Position numbers and translations under genes: made by a program. The notes beneath the pieces were generated by a model. That model had not been told where the DNA came from. It saw only the letters and a program-made list of their open reading frames with translations, and ran no database searches. A stretch of 64,000 nucleotides of DNA from CAVVEQ01 sp963802095 (GTDB lineage: Bacteria > Chloroflexota > Anaerolineae > Anaerolineales > Anaerolineaceae), in the NCBI GenBank assembly GCA_963802095.1, contig CAWDHI010000001.1, positions 558,001-622,000 of the forward strand. The letters are read 5' to 3'. This document shows positions 32,440 to 42,201 of this stretch, piece by piece (within the stretch, counting starts at the first letter, position 1; every line of letters starts with the position of its first letter).

Positions 32440-34977
32440 TCAATCCAAAAGACAATTCAATAACGAGAGAGTTTCAGTTTTTCCGCCTTCAGCCTGAGGC
32501 CCGGAAGCTCCCACACAAGCAGGGCAGCCATCCCTGCAGTTGCAATTCAAGATCAATTCTCTCGCAGCATTCAATAAATTCATGTGGTGCTTATATAGAT
32601 GTTCCGAAAAACCAATCCCTCCGGGTACCTGGTCGTAAAATATTACCGTAGGCTGGCCATCGGCGAATTTGCATATTGGATCGGCAACCGAGCCGAGGTC
32701 GGACTGATCACACATCAGGAATAAGGGTGCCAGGTTTGAAAGCGCGTAACGGCAACCGCCCAAACCACTGCGGATTCGCAAGTTTGATTCCGCCTTTATA
32801 TGGCAAACGGGACACAGCGTCACCAGGTTTTCGAATAGATTTGCTTCTTCAGGTTGGGTGAATTGTTTAAATGGAATACGGTGATGGACATGGAATTCCT
32901 GGGTGGTTTCTACCTTTCCGCATGATTGGCAAATGAATTTGTCTCTCCGGCGAATCGACTGACGGATTCTTTCCCAATCTCTTCCATAGCGGTTAGGTTC
33001 GCTGCTCCACATACCCTGGGATTTTAAAAATTCGACGCTGTTTTCATTAAATTGAAACCAATATCCGGTTGTCAGAAGATCCGTGGGAGGGAGGCCAATT
33101 AATGGAAATACTCCTTCTACTTCCTGGTTTTCCCATCGAATCTTCTTATAACTCTTTATTTGTTGCATAACATGAATTTCACCAAAAGATTTTTCGCCGC
33201 CTTTTATCTCTTCATGATCCAGCAACGATTTGACATTGATCTGAATTTCCTGTTGAGGGAGCGTAAAATAATCGAAATTACCCGGTTTCAGGATTGCTCG
33301 ACCATTTTCAAGATCGAGCGTCTCCACCCGGTATTGCTGTCCTTCTTGAAGGTAAATTGCATCGGAGTGAACCATCCAGAGGGAGCTGTTGTAATCAACA
33401 ATTCCAATCGTATCTAATTTTTCGACGTGTGGAACCAGCAAGGATATTTGAGATGGGGAAGCATTCCTTAAGGAAACTTGTGAAGCAGGGTAGGCATCTG
33501 CCAACCAAAAGTACCCGTTATCGCGATTCACCAGAAACCCTTCCTCTGCCAAATAATCCAAATATTCTTTTGTTCGATCAGCAGAGAGACCACCGAAGCA
33601 TTCCCCCTTCTTGAAAGGCATTTCAAAAGCGGCAGCTTTCAGGTGGGCTAGCAGGATCAGGAGATTATCCGGGTCTATCAAGGCTTGTTCCGGGGAGCGT
33701 TCAAAGAGGTATTCCGGGTGATTCACAAGGTATTGATCCAGCGGTGAAAAGGTAGCCAGAAAAACTGCCAACGAGTCATCATGGCGCCTCCCAGCCCTAC
33801 CAGCTTGCTGGCGTACCGAAGCGATCGATCCAGGATAGCCAACCAGAATAATTGCGTCCATCCCTCCAATATCAATCCCCAATTCAAGCGCATTGGTTGA
33901 AACCGTCATCAGGATTTCTCCACTGCGAAGGCCAGATTCGATCTCCCTTCGATGTTTGGGTAAATAGCCAGCCCGATATCCTCGTACCTTTTCCCGGTCA
34001 TTCGGGGGAATGATATCGAGAAAATTCCGCAGGATCACCTCCACTTCCCGTCGGGATCTAGAAAATATAATGGTTTGAATCCGGTTCATGAATAGATCCA
34101 TTCCAATCCGGTTGCATTCAGTAATTGAACTCCTGCGGATTCCTAAATCTTCGTTGACGATCGGTGGATTGTATAAAACAAAGGTGCGTTTTCCATGCGG
34201 GCTGCCATCCTGATTGATTTGGGTGGCAGGTTCTCCGATCAACTTCTCCGCATGTGCTGGTGCGTTTGCTATTGTTGCTGAAGTGAGAATAAATTGAGGT
34301 TTTCTTCTATAGAAATTTACAACCCGTTTCATTCTCCGGATGGTATTGGCTACGTGCGACCCGAATACCCCCCGGTATAAATGAATTTCATCCAGAACAA
34401 TGAAATCCAGTTTGGAGAAGAAATCCTGCCAGAGTGTGTGATGGGGAAGGATCCCCAGGTGGATCATATCCGGATTTGTAACGAGCACTCTTGCCCTGGA
34501 GCGGATCCCTGAGCGCAATGTTGCAGGAGTATCACCATCATAGACGGATACCTGGTCTGGTGAGATCATCTTCTGGGTGCGGGGGGAATCACGATTTAGG
34601 TCCGCGATAAAACCGCGCATGTTTTGCACTTGATCATTTGCAAGAGCTTTGGTTGGAAAAATATACAACGCTGAAGCACCAGGTAAACGGAGAAATCGAT
34701 CCAAGATGGCGAGATTGTAACAAAGGGTTTTACCAGATGCGGTTCCTGTGGTGATGACGATGTTTTTACCAGAATCAGCTTGTTGCAGGCTTTCCACTTG
34801 ATGCAAATAGAGGGAAGTGATCCCTCTGGATTGCAACGTTTTTACAATTTCCGGTGAAATTTCAACCGGAAATGAATAGCAATCACCTTGGTAAGGTTCG
34901 AATACCTTAACAGCAGTGATATTCTGCCTTATTGGCTCGGAATTAGGCCACCAATTGAAGAATTCTTCTCGTTCCAT
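32440..34977 (-). CDS. MrfA/YprA-like DEAD/DEAH helicase with inserted HNH domain
   Basis: An 845-residue superfamily 2 helicase. Walker A is TTGTASGKT (~76-84), motif II is DEIHLYRG, motif III is TSATIANAP, and the second RecA domain shows STNALELGIDIGG and RQQAGRAGRRHDD. The C-terminus has the MrfA/DUF1998-type zinc cluster CNCRDGCPACVG (~812-823). Unusually, residues ~677-730 form an HNH domain (CQSC, then VHHRIPF, then LCPVCH) between the helicase core and the C-terminal domain. MrfA is expected to track DNA 3'-5' and deliver damage to the partner nuclease, and an HNH domain would add cutting of its own. The start is ATG 34977. Confidence 0.88.
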   Translation of the reverse strand: MEREEFFNWWPNSEPIRQNITAVKVFEPYQGDCYSFPVEISPEIVKTLQSRGITSLYLHQVESLQQADSGKNIVITTGTASGKTLCYNLAILDRFLRLPGASALYIFPTKALANDQVQNMRGFIADLNRDSPRTQKMISPDQVSVYDGDTPATLRSGIRSRARVLVTNPDMIHLGILPHHTLWQDFFSKLDFIVLDEIHLYRGVFGSHVANTIRRMKRVVNFYRRKPQFILTSATIANAPAHAEKLIGEPATQINQDGSPHGKRTFVLYNPPIVNEDLGIRRSSITECNRIGMDLFMNRIQTIIFSRSRREVEVILRNFLDIIPPNDREKVRGYRAGYLPKHRREIESGLRSGEILMTVSTNALELGIDIGGMDAIILVGYPGSIASVRQQAGRAGRRHDDSLAVFLATFSPLDQYLVNHPEYLFERSPEQALIDPDNLLILLAHLKAAAFEMPFKKGECFGGLSADRTKEYLDYLAEEGFLVNRDNGYFWLADAYPASQVSLRNASPSQISLLVPHVEKLDTIGIVDYNSSLWMVHSDAIYLQEGQQYRVETLDLENGRAILKPGNFDYFTLPQQEIQINVKSLLDHEEIKGGEKSFGEIHVMQQIKSYKKIRWENQEVEGVFPLIGLPPTDLLTTGYWFQFNENSVEFLKSQGMWSSEPNRYGRDWERIRQSIRRRDKFICQSCGKVETTQEFHVHHRIPFKQFTQPEEANLFENLVTLCPVCHIKAESNLRIRSGLGGCRYALSNLAPLFLMCDQSDLGSVADPICKFADGQPTVIFYDQVPGGIGFSEHLYKHHMNLLNAARELILNCNCRDGCPACVGASGPQAEGGKTETLSLLNCLLD

Positions 34978-35023
34978 GGAAATCTATCAAATATTAGAAT
35001 ATGTTTTCTAAAATGATTGTAAT

Positions 35024-35071
35024 CCCGACCTTCCAAATATGGCAAGTCCGCCAAAGTAGGTCGGGTATAAT
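35024..35071 (+). promoter_or_regulatory. Candidate promoter with inverted-repeat operator before the GH4 gene
   Basis: A perfect 8-base inverted repeat, CCCGACCT at 35024-35031 and AGGTCGGG at 35058-35065, ends immediately before a TATAAT box at 35066-35071. The GH4 ATG is 28 bases further on with a GGAGG ribosome site. The repeat spans the expected -35 region, and no good TTGACA is present, so an activator or repressor site is plausible. It could alternatively form a hairpin in a transcript entering from upstream. Confidence 0.5.
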
Positions 35072-35099
35072 TTCAAGATCATTACCTGGAGGAAAACGG

Positions 35100-36464
35100 A
35101 TGAAAGTTACCATTTTAGGCGCAGCAGGAGTTCGAACACCTGGAATCATAGAATCCTTCCTCCGCCGCCAGAAGAATATTGGCTGCGATGAGCTATGCCT
35201 CATGGATATTGATGAAGAGAGGTTGGGATTGATTTCCCAGTTGACCGAGAATTTAGAAAACAAGAACCGGGGCAACCTCAAAATCACACGAACTACGGAT
35301 GCAAAGCAGGCACTCATTAACGCAGATTTTGTGATCACCACCTTCCGGGTAGGGGGAATCGACAGCCGGGTGATCGACGAGCGGGTCGCACTTCAAAATG
35401 GTGTACTGGGTCAGGAAACCACCGGTCCAGGCGGGTTTGCCATGGCCATGCGTACGATCCCTGTGCTGATGGATTACATTCGGAAGATGGAAGATTGCTG
35501 CCCGGCTGCATGGCTGCTCAATTTCGCGAATCCTTCCGGAATGCTGGCAGAATCGATTCTGCGGGTGGCAGGCTGGGAACGTGCGGTTGGGATTTGTGAT
35601 GGACCGTCCTCCATGCGATATGCGGCTGCGAAATTGCTTCATGCCAAGGTGGATGATATTTACCTCGATTATTTTGGCTTGAACCACCTGGGTTGGATTC
35701 GTAAGATCCTTTTCAATGGAAAAGATGTGATGCCCCTTTTCCTTGAACAGATGGAAAATGGGAATATCCCGGAAGAGCTGCCTTTCAGTGTTCACACCTT
35801 TCGTTCGATAAAAATGATCCCCAACGAATACAATTACTATTTCTACTCCTCGAAAAAATCCGTAAATCTGATCCTTCGGGCAGAAAAGAGCAGGGGAGAG
35901 CAAATTGCTGAGATGAACCACCAATTTTTCAATGACCTTCGCAAGAATAAAAATGATGACAGCGCCCTTTCCCGCATTTACCAAGATTACCTGAAAGAAC
36001 GCTGGGCAACCTACATGAAGACTGAAACCGGAAACCCAACCGAGGAAATGAAAGCTTCAGTCGAAGAAGTTCACACCCAGGCAGAAGAAGGGTATGCAGG
36101 AGTGGCGTTGGATCTGATTGAAGGCTTGCTTGGTATCAGAACCCGAATTCTGATCCTGAATGTCTTGAATCATGGCGCAATTGATGGAATGCCAGCGGAT
36201 GCGTCGGTGGAACTTCCAGTATTTGTCAATTCTGGTCTTATCCGCCCGATGAATGTCGGCTCCATTCCGGATGAATGCCTGGGTTTGATGAAGCAGGTGA
36301 AAAGTTATGAACGCTTGACGATTGAAGCTGCTGTTGAAGGCAGCTTAGAGAAGGCATTGCACGCATTGACGATCCACCCCCTGGTAGCGGATGAAGCTCT
36401 GGCGGAGAAATTATTATTTGAATACCGTGAAGCCCACGGAGCTAATTTCCCAAGGTTGAACTGA
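35100..36464 (+). CDS. Family 4 glycosidase (NAD- and metal-dependent, 6-phospho-beta-glucosidase-like)
   Basis: A 454-residue GH4 enzyme. The ATG at 35100 is preceded by GGAGG; the N-terminal VTILGAAGVRTPGIIESFLR is the NAD-binding loop. FVITTFRVGGIDSRVIDERV and GVLGQETTGPGGFAMAMRTI are family signatures. AVGICDGPSSM holds the metal-binding Cys and FGLNHLGW the metal-binding His. GH4 enzymes hydrolyse by an oxidation-elimination mechanism using NAD+ and Mn2+. The substrate is probably a 6-phospho-beta-glucoside or related sugar. It forms a pair with the PfkB kinase five bases downstream; no transporter is adjacent. Confidence 0.87.
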   Translation: MKVTILGAAGVRTPGIIESFLRRQKNIGCDELCLMDIDEERLGLISQLTENLENKNRGNLKITRTTDAKQALINADFVITTFRVGGIDSRVIDERVALQNGVLGQETTGPGGFAMAMRTIPVLMDYIRKMEDCCPAAWLLNFANPSGMLAESILRVAGWERAVGICDGPSSMRYAAAKLLHAKVDDIYLDYFGLNHLGWIRKILFNGKDVMPLFLEQMENGNIPEELPFSVHTFRSIKMIPNEYNYYFYSSKKSVNLILRAEKSRGEQIAEMNHQFFNDLRKNKNDDSALSRIYQDYLKERWATYMKTETGNPTEEMKASVEEVHTQAEEGYAGVALDLIEGLLGIRTRILILNVLNHGAIDGMPADASVELPVFVNSGLIRPMNVGSIPDECLGLMKQVKSYERLTIEAAVEGSLEKALHALTIHPLVADEALAEKLLFEYREAHGANFPRLN

Positions 36465-36468
36465 TCCA

Positions 36469-37398
36469 ATGACGAAATTCGATATCCTGGTTGTGGGAGA
36501 TTATTGCCTGGATTATATTATCACCGGATTAACTTCATTGCCGGAATTGGGTAAGGAGATCGTAGGAACCGGATTCATTCAAACACCCGGGGGTGCATGT
36601 AACAGCGTTATTGCCATGCACCGTCTAGGATTAAAGGTCGGTTGGTTAACAAATTTTGGCAACGATATGTACAGTCATTTTATTTTGGAAGAACTTCGAA
36701 AAGAAGGAATATCTGAAGATTACTTTCGATTTCAGGATCGACCGCACCGAAAAATTACCGTCTCCCTTTCATATCCGCAAGACCGTGCCTTCATAGCCTA
36801 TTATGATCCTGATCCATTGATCACTTCTGAGATTCGAAACCTCCCAAGTGCTTCCGGAAAAGCACTTTACGCTCCCGGTCTTTACCTGGGAAGGGAGTTC
36901 GACTTGCTGCTTCCGCTTATCAAAGCAAAGAAATGGAAGTTGGTCATGGATGGAAACACCAATGCAGCCCATACGCTCAAGGAAAAAAGAGTAGTCAAGG
37001 TGCTAAAATCTCTCGATCTTTTTCTGTGTAATGCCCGCGAAGCTCGATTCTTAACTGGAGAAAATGATCTGGATGCAGCACTAATTATTCTTGGTGAACA
37101 TGTGCCTGAAGTGGTGATAAAGAATGGAGCGAATGGAGCTATTGGATACAAGAATGGGCAAAACTTACACTCAAAGAGTATCAAGATCATCCCGGTAGAT
37201 ACCACTGGTGCGGGGGATTGCTTCAATGCTGGTTATTTGAAGATTTGGTTGACCGGCGGTTCTCAAGCAGAAGCATTGGAGTGGGGGAATATCGTGGGAG
37301 GGCTCTCAACTGCTTCTCCGGGTGGTATAGGTCGTACCATTCGATGTGACGATGTAAAAAAATTCATGCGAAAAAAGCGAATAATATGGAAAACCTGA
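36469..37398 (+). CDS. PfkB-family carbohydrate kinase
   Basis: A 309-residue ribokinase-like kinase. The N-terminal region has TPGGACNSVIAMHRLGLKVG (sugar-binding GG motif), and the C-terminal signature DTTGAGDCFNAGYL carries the catalytic Asp and anion hole. It lies five bases after the GH4 gene and overlaps the next gene by 13 bases. Together with GH4, a sugar released or phosphorylated inside the cell is the likely substrate; the exact sugar cannot be inferred. Confidence 0.9.
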   Translation: MTKFDILVVGDYCLDYIITGLTSLPELGKEIVGTGFIQTPGGACNSVIAMHRLGLKVGWLTNFGNDMYSHFILEELRKEGISEDYFRFQDRPHRKITVSLSYPQDRAFIAYYDPDPLITSEIRNLPSASGKALYAPGLYLGREFDLLLPLIKAKKWKLVMDGNTNAAHTLKEKRVVKVLKSLDLFLCNAREARFLTGENDLDAALIILGEHVPEVVIKNGANGAIGYKNGQNLHSKSIKIIPVDTTGAGDCFNAGYLKIWLTGGSQAEALEWGNIVGGLSTASPGGIGRTIRCDDVKKFMRKKRIIWKT

Positions 37399-38135
37399 TA
37401 TTGATCCCCATCGCAATTCTGGGAATAATTAATGCTTACCTTACTAATTATTTAAGTGATGTTCTACCTCGCACACGGCGATTTTCAACACCGGTGTGTA
37501 CGGAATGTGGACAAGAGCGGGATGCTGGTGGATACATACTCTGGAAAAAATGCACAGGGTGCGGAATAACCCCATCGCACCGCTTCAAGGTAGTTATCAT
37601 CCTGCTCCCCCTGATAACTGTATTGTTATGGATTTTTCCTCCGCACCACCTCAATATTTGGCTTGCATATCTTTGTTTATTATTCCTTGCCACTGTTGCA
37701 ATCATTGATATTGAGCACCGGGTTATTTTGAATGAAATGTCATTTGCGGGATTTTTATTGGGATTTGTTGTTGGTTACTCTATTAATGGGTTTGCTAAAA
37801 CCTTGATCGGTGGGGGAGCGGGTTTTTTGATCATGCTTGGCCTTTATTTCCTGGGAGAGCTTTTTGCCAGATACATGGCGAAAAAGAGGGGATTGGATAG
37901 CAGCGAAGTCGCTTTGGGTTTTGGTGATGTTAACCTGGGTGGTATCCTCGGGTTGATGCTCGGGTGGCCAGTCATTTTTGCCTGCCTGCTGTTTGCCATA
38001 TTGATTGGTGGATTTATTAGCGCAGGATTGGTGGTTTGGATGCTCCTAAGAAAGGACTATAAACCCTTCACGGCAATCCCTTATGCACCATTCCTTATCC
38101 TATCTGGGTCGATGCTTCTTTACCTACTGAAATAG
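37386..38135 (+). CDS. Type IV prepilin peptidase (A24)
   Basis: A 249-residue membrane aspartyl protease. The N-terminal cytoplasmic loop has two CxxC pairs (CTECGQ and CTGCGI) that bind zinc in PilD-type enzymes. The catalytic aspartates are in ATVAIIDIEHRVI and LGFGDVNLGG (the GxGD motif). About seven membrane helices are visible. It cleaves and may N-methylate prepilins. It overlaps the PfkB gene by 13 bases, although the functions seem unrelated, and no pilin genes are near. With comEA at 8.4 kb it hints at a type IV pilus or competence system elsewhere. Confidence 0.9.
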   Translation: MENLILIPIAILGIINAYLTNYLSDVLPRTRRFSTPVCTECGQERDAGGYILWKKCTGCGITPSHRFKVVIILLPLITVLLWIFPPHHLNIWLAYLCLLFLATVAIIDIEHRVILNEMSFAGFLLGFVVGYSINGFAKTLIGGGAGFLIMLGLYFLGELFARYMAKKRGLDSSEVALGFGDVNLGGILGLMLGWPVIFACLLFAILIGGFISAGLVVWMLLRKDYKPFTAIPYAPFLILSGSMLLYLLK

Positions 38136-38174
38136 TGCTTAATTCGCATAGATGTATTTTTAGAATAATTTCTT

Positions 38175-39731
38175 TCAGAAGTTAAACCTGAGATAGTTTT
38201 GTTTAAATTTTTCATTCAGGGATCCGGCGGCTTGATCGTAAGCTGAGGTATTTTTCCACATCATTCGTGGGTTCAATAATTCCGTAGGAACCCCGAATAC
38301 TTCGCGGGGGATTCTCACTCCGAAAATTGGATCCAAGTAACTTTTCGATAAATTTATTTTCCCTTGGATGGCAGCGCTTATCATTGCTCGGGTGTATTCA
38401 AGCTCGATCCGATTCCCAACCCCAAATGGGCCTTTAATCCAGCCTGTGTTGATAAGCCATATTGTGGGTTTAAACTGATCGATTCGCTCTTTAAAAAGAT
38501 CTGCAAAAACTCTAGGTGGGAGAGTCAGAAATGGTTCAGCAAAACAGGAGGAAAACGTTGCGCAGGGTTCTGACCCCAAGCCCTGTTCCGTTGCAGCGAT
38601 TTTCGCAGTATAACCGGTGAGCAGGTGATAAACCGCCTGGTCGTAATCCAAATTTGAGATCGGAGGTAAAATCCCAAACGCATCCGCCGTCAAGAAGAAG
38701 ATATTTTTTGGAGGTGGATAGACCTTACCCAGATCAAGCGGTGAAATTGCGGATAGTGGGTAGGCTGCCCGTGTGTTTTCGGTGATTCCAGCGGAGTCAA
38801 AGTCCAGAATATCAGAATCCGGGTCGTAAATGACGTTTTCCAGAACCGATCCCGCGGAATTTGCAGCCTTCCAGATGATAGGTTCACGAGATTCCTTCAA
38901 TTTTATTGTTTTCGCGTAACATCCACCTTCCAGGTTTATAAGACCTTCCTCACTCCATCCATGTTCATCATCCCCGATCAGATGTCGATCTGGCGAGGAG
39001 GAAAGCGTAGTTTTACCTGTTCCGGAAAGGCCAAAAAACAAAGCTGAATCACCCTCTTGACCTAGGTTTGCCGAACAGTGCATGGTTAGCATTTTTCGTT
39101 CGGGAAAAATATAATTCATCACTGAAAAAACAGATTTCTTGATCTCGCCGGCATACGCTGTGCCACCGATTAAGATGATCATTCTATCCAGGTTTATGAT
39201 AATAAATACGCCGGAATTAATTCCGGCGGTCAGGGGGTCAATTTGAAAGCCTGGTGTGTGAATAATGATCAAAGAAGGGAAATTCTGCTTGAGAAGGGTG
39301 TTGACCCTCGGTTTAAACAGATTCAAGTTAAAAAGGCTGTGCCAGGCAGTTTCGGTGATCACGGTTATTGGCAGACACATTGATTCCGCGTCGCCGACGC
39401 TGAGTTCCTGCAGATATAGTTCCTTATTTTTTAGGTATTCCAACTGATCATGAAGTATTACTTCAAATTGTTCCTCTGTGATTGGTTGATTGACGGATCC
39501 CCACCACACCCGGTCTGCTGTCCCTCGGGTCTTGACAACATATTTATCCTTGGGGGTTCTTCCAGTGAATTTTCCCGTTTTAACAACAATGGAATCCGAT
39601 TTCGTGATGAAACCTTCGTTTCGCTCACGAACCGCTGTGATTAATTCCTCCCTTGTAAGATTTTCATGCAATCGACGATCACTTTTCAAGAATAATTCCG
39701 GTGGGAAAAAGCTTGAGCTTTCAGGATCCAT
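38175..39731 (-). CDS. pckA: Phosphoenolpyruvate carboxykinase (ATP)
   Basis: A 518-residue ATP-dependent PEP carboxykinase converting oxaloacetate and ATP to PEP, CO2 and ADP. Signatures are KFTGRTPKDKYVV, FFGLSGTGKTTLSSSPDRHL (P-loop), IGDDEHGWSEEG (metal-binding Asp pair region) and NTGWIKGPFGVGNRIELEYT. Length is typical. It starts at ATG 39731, seven bases after the large lipoprotein gene on the same strand. It is convergent with the prepilin peptidase. In a fermentative anaerobe it may work in the carboxylating direction. Confidence 0.95.
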   Translation of the reverse strand: MDPESSSFFPPELFLKSDRRLHENLTREELITAVRERNEGFITKSDSIVVKTGKFTGRTPKDKYVVKTRGTADRVWWGSVNQPITEEQFEVILHDQLEYLKNKELYLQELSVGDAESMCLPITVITETAWHSLFNLNLFKPRVNTLLKQNFPSLIIIHTPGFQIDPLTAGINSGVFIIINLDRMIILIGGTAYAGEIKKSVFSVMNYIFPERKMLTMHCSANLGQEGDSALFFGLSGTGKTTLSSSPDRHLIGDDEHGWSEEGLINLEGGCYAKTIKLKESREPIIWKAANSAGSVLENVIYDPDSDILDFDSAGITENTRAAYPLSAISPLDLGKVYPPPKNIFFLTADAFGILPPISNLDYDQAVYHLLTGYTAKIAATEQGLGSEPCATFSSCFAEPFLTLPPRVFADLFKERIDQFKPTIWLINTGWIKGPFGVGNRIELEYTRAMISAAIQGKINLSKSYLDPIFGVRIPREVFGVPTELLNPRMMWKNTSAYDQAAGSLNEKFKQNYLRFNF

Positions 39732-39738
39732 TCTATTC

Positions 39739-42165
39739 TCACTGATTTAAAGTGCCCGTCAGATCTGAAAACCATGCCGAAATTGTTTCCCCGGCTGGTT
39801 TGCCATGGATGGATGCGGAGGCATCGAGTAATTCTGCAGGTGGATAAAAACCCCTGGAAACGACCCCTGTCACCCACGATTGATTTGTCAAATATTCTAA
39901 TGTTCCCGCATAGAGATTCACCTGTTGTTGCAGATCGAGTTGGCCAGGTGTTGAGTTTTGGCCATTTGTCAATTCATCCAGGCAATCGACTCCAGTTTCC
40001 GGGCATACCCTTGTTCGTCCAGCAGAGGACTCGATCCACAATCCCACAATGATGGGTTTTCCCAGTGCGGTGAGATTCTGAATATCCTCTTCTGGAAACT
40101 GCGCAGACACCAGGTCGGCAATCGATTGCGGTGTACCGATAGGGTCATAATTGGATAAACCGTCCCATAAAAGGTAGACGCCATCCATTTCCTGGATAAA
40201 CGGGGGTAGGATCTGGTATTGAAAGGGATACCTTTCTGCCCAAAATATTCTTCCGCGAAAATGTGATCGAATATCCCCAATCAACGACTGCCATTGCACG
40301 ATGGCAAAGTCAGATGCTTCCGCTGTATTTAGGTCTGATACCGCGATCCGGTCGGGCAGTGAGAAGGATGCCCCGTACCCACTAAGGACGAGCGCATCTG
40401 CCCCGTTGACCGAAGCCAGGTCAGCGTAAAAGAGAAGAAATGACCGGTAATTCTTGAACCATTCTTCCCATCCAGCTCGCGAGAGCGGAGGATCAGTGCT
40501 CATTTGGGAAGAATTGATCTCAATTAAGGAAGGAAAAATGGCCGTGAATAATTGTTTAGACCTTGCAAGCTGGATCTGTTGGGAAGTATCAAGCCAGAGA
40601 GGGTTTTTTCCGGGCTCCAATTGGATTGTGGAAGGAATCCCATTGAGATAACTCCATGTGGGTGTGATGAATACCCAATTTGCGTTCAATCCCTGGATCG
40701 TTTTATACGCATTCTCGAAACCCGGTTGCCAGCGGGGTTGGTAATTTCGGTCAAATTCCACGCCCTTGATAAAATCCGTTCCCTTTACTGGCACCTGGTC
40801 TGGAAGGATTGGCTGCGCTCCCTGGTCATCCATCCAAACCCAAGTTGTGGGCTTTAGCTGAAATGTTTGTGTTGTGCTGGTCGGGGAGAATGCATCGGGC
40901 ATCCCATCCATAACAGCATCCGTTTCCCCGCACTGATCGTTACGGCAAACCCGGAACATTGTGTTTGGGATCAGGTTTAGGGAGCTGGAAAGTGTATATT
41001 TCCACTGGTTATTATCCAGCGGCCAAAGAGGAATCGATCCCATCCAGGTAAATGGATTGAATTGGATGGAAAGGGAATCGCCTTGGGGTGTATCCAGTGG
41101 GGCTGTGATTTGGAATTCTACCGGAGCGGTACCTGGTGACGTGAACGTTTTCACTGCTTCGCGAACTGTTGTATCTTCAGAAGGAACCATGAACTCCCTG
41201 GTAACGAACTGCCCGTTTTCATCGGTTTCTGCATTCCAAAACCCATCCCCCAAAGAATACTTATACCGAAAATAAGTGCCAACTGGCAATGAAAGGATCG
41301 ATGTGTAAACATTCTTTTCTGGATCGAACTGGAGCAGGGGAGCGCGGGAAGCGATCGTGCTCATCCCACCCTCCAGATCTGCAAAAGTATTACCCAGTTG
41401 GTAAAGCTCCCCGATTAACCGTATTGGAATTCCTGATTCCATACCCGGAGGGGGAGTCACTTCGAATGTGATGATTACATTTCCGTGGTTTTTAAGGTGG
41501 ATCCGCGCAGGTGTGATAGCATTTTCTGCGATCCGAGCGCCTTGCTCGAAAAATGATTGAGATCCGTCCACGCTAAGCACCGCCAGGTTTTGCATCCCCG
41601 TCGGCAAGTTATTGATTGAGAAAAGACCTTCCGAATTGGTAAACACCTGCTCCCCTCCAGCGACGACCATCGCGTTAGGGATTGGAACGTTCTCCTGGTT
41701 TGTCACTGTTCCCATAAGGTTTCCCGTTGAACCTGTATAAGGAGTATCTTCCCAGGCCGCAACAGTTTCTTCGAGAATTGCGGGGCCGTTGACCTGATGC
41801 AAGCGGTACCGTACCGGTTCATTTTTCTCGTTATATTCCACTTTGGGAATGTAATCCATGCGAATATATCGATATTTTATGATAGATCCATAATTAAAGG
41901 GGATCCGACCAAAGTAATGAGTAGCATCAATGGGTATTAACGGATACCGTACAGGATTGAAGGGTAGCCCGGTCACTTCATCCACTACTTCCAACATATA
42001 TTGAGGTTGTAGCTGAAGGGAAGGGGGTAGGGTGACTTGGAAAACAACCTCTGCCATGGATTTTTCTTCCGAACCATAATCAGCTGTTTCGGTTTGAGAG
42101 AATATACATCCAGCAAGAAGGATTAATGCCAGCGGAAAAACCCGGGGTATACCTGTCCTTTTCAT
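39739..42165 (-). CDS. Large multidomain lipoprotein (carboxypeptidase-regulatory and CBM20-like domains, C-terminal barrel-like region)
   Basis: An 808-residue exported lipoprotein: the signal peptide ends in the lipobox LLAGC with Cys20. A region at ~145-225 looks like a carboxypeptidase regulatory-like fold (GTVTNQENVPIPNAMVVAGG). Residues ~230-330 resemble a CBM20-type starch-binding domain (VYTSILSLPVGTYFRYKYSL, then DGFWNAETDENGQFV), and a second similar module may follow at ~340-430. The C-terminal ~350 residues look like a glycosidase-type barrel (GVEFDRNYQPRWQPGFENAY, ANWVFITPTWSYLNG). It is probably surface-anchored and carbohydrate-linked. Catalytic residues could not be assigned. 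It sits between nusB and pckA. Confidence 0.72.
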   Translation of the reverse strand: MKRTGIPRVFPLALILLAGCIFSQTETADYGSEEKSMAEVVFQVTLPPSLQLQPQYMLEVVDEVTGLPFNPVRYPLIPIDATHYFGRIPFNYGSIIKYRYIRMDYIPKVEYNEKNEPVRYRLHQVNGPAILEETVAAWEDTPYTGSTGNLMGTVTNQENVPIPNAMVVAGGEQVFTNSEGLFSINNLPTGMQNLAVLSVDGSQSFFEQGARIAENAITPARIHLKNHGNVIITFEVTPPPGMESGIPIRLIGELYQLGNTFADLEGGMSTIASRAPLLQFDPEKNVYTSILSLPVGTYFRYKYSLGDGFWNAETDENGQFVTREFMVPSEDTTVREAVKTFTSPGTAPVEFQITAPLDTPQGDSLSIQFNPFTWMGSIPLWPLDNNQWKYTLSSSLNLIPNTMFRVCRNDQCGETDAVMDGMPDAFSPTSTTQTFQLKPTTWVWMDDQGAQPILPDQVPVKGTDFIKGVEFDRNYQPRWQPGFENAYKTIQGLNANWVFITPTWSYLNGIPSTIQLEPGKNPLWLDTSQQIQLARSKQLFTAIFPSLIEINSSQMSTDPPLSRAGWEEWFKNYRSFLLFYADLASVNGADALVLSGYGASFSLPDRIAVSDLNTAEASDFAIVQWQSLIGDIRSHFRGRIFWAERYPFQYQILPPFIQEMDGVYLLWDGLSNYDPIGTPQSIADLVSAQFPEEDIQNLTALGKPIIVGLWIESSAGRTRVCPETGVDCLDELTNGQNSTPGQLDLQQQVNLYAGTLEYLTNQSWVTGVVSRGFYPPAELLDASASIHGKPAGETISAWFSDLTGTLNQ

Positions 42166-42201
42166 GCCATTATTGCTAGTTTGCGGTTCAATTTCGAATA
42201 T

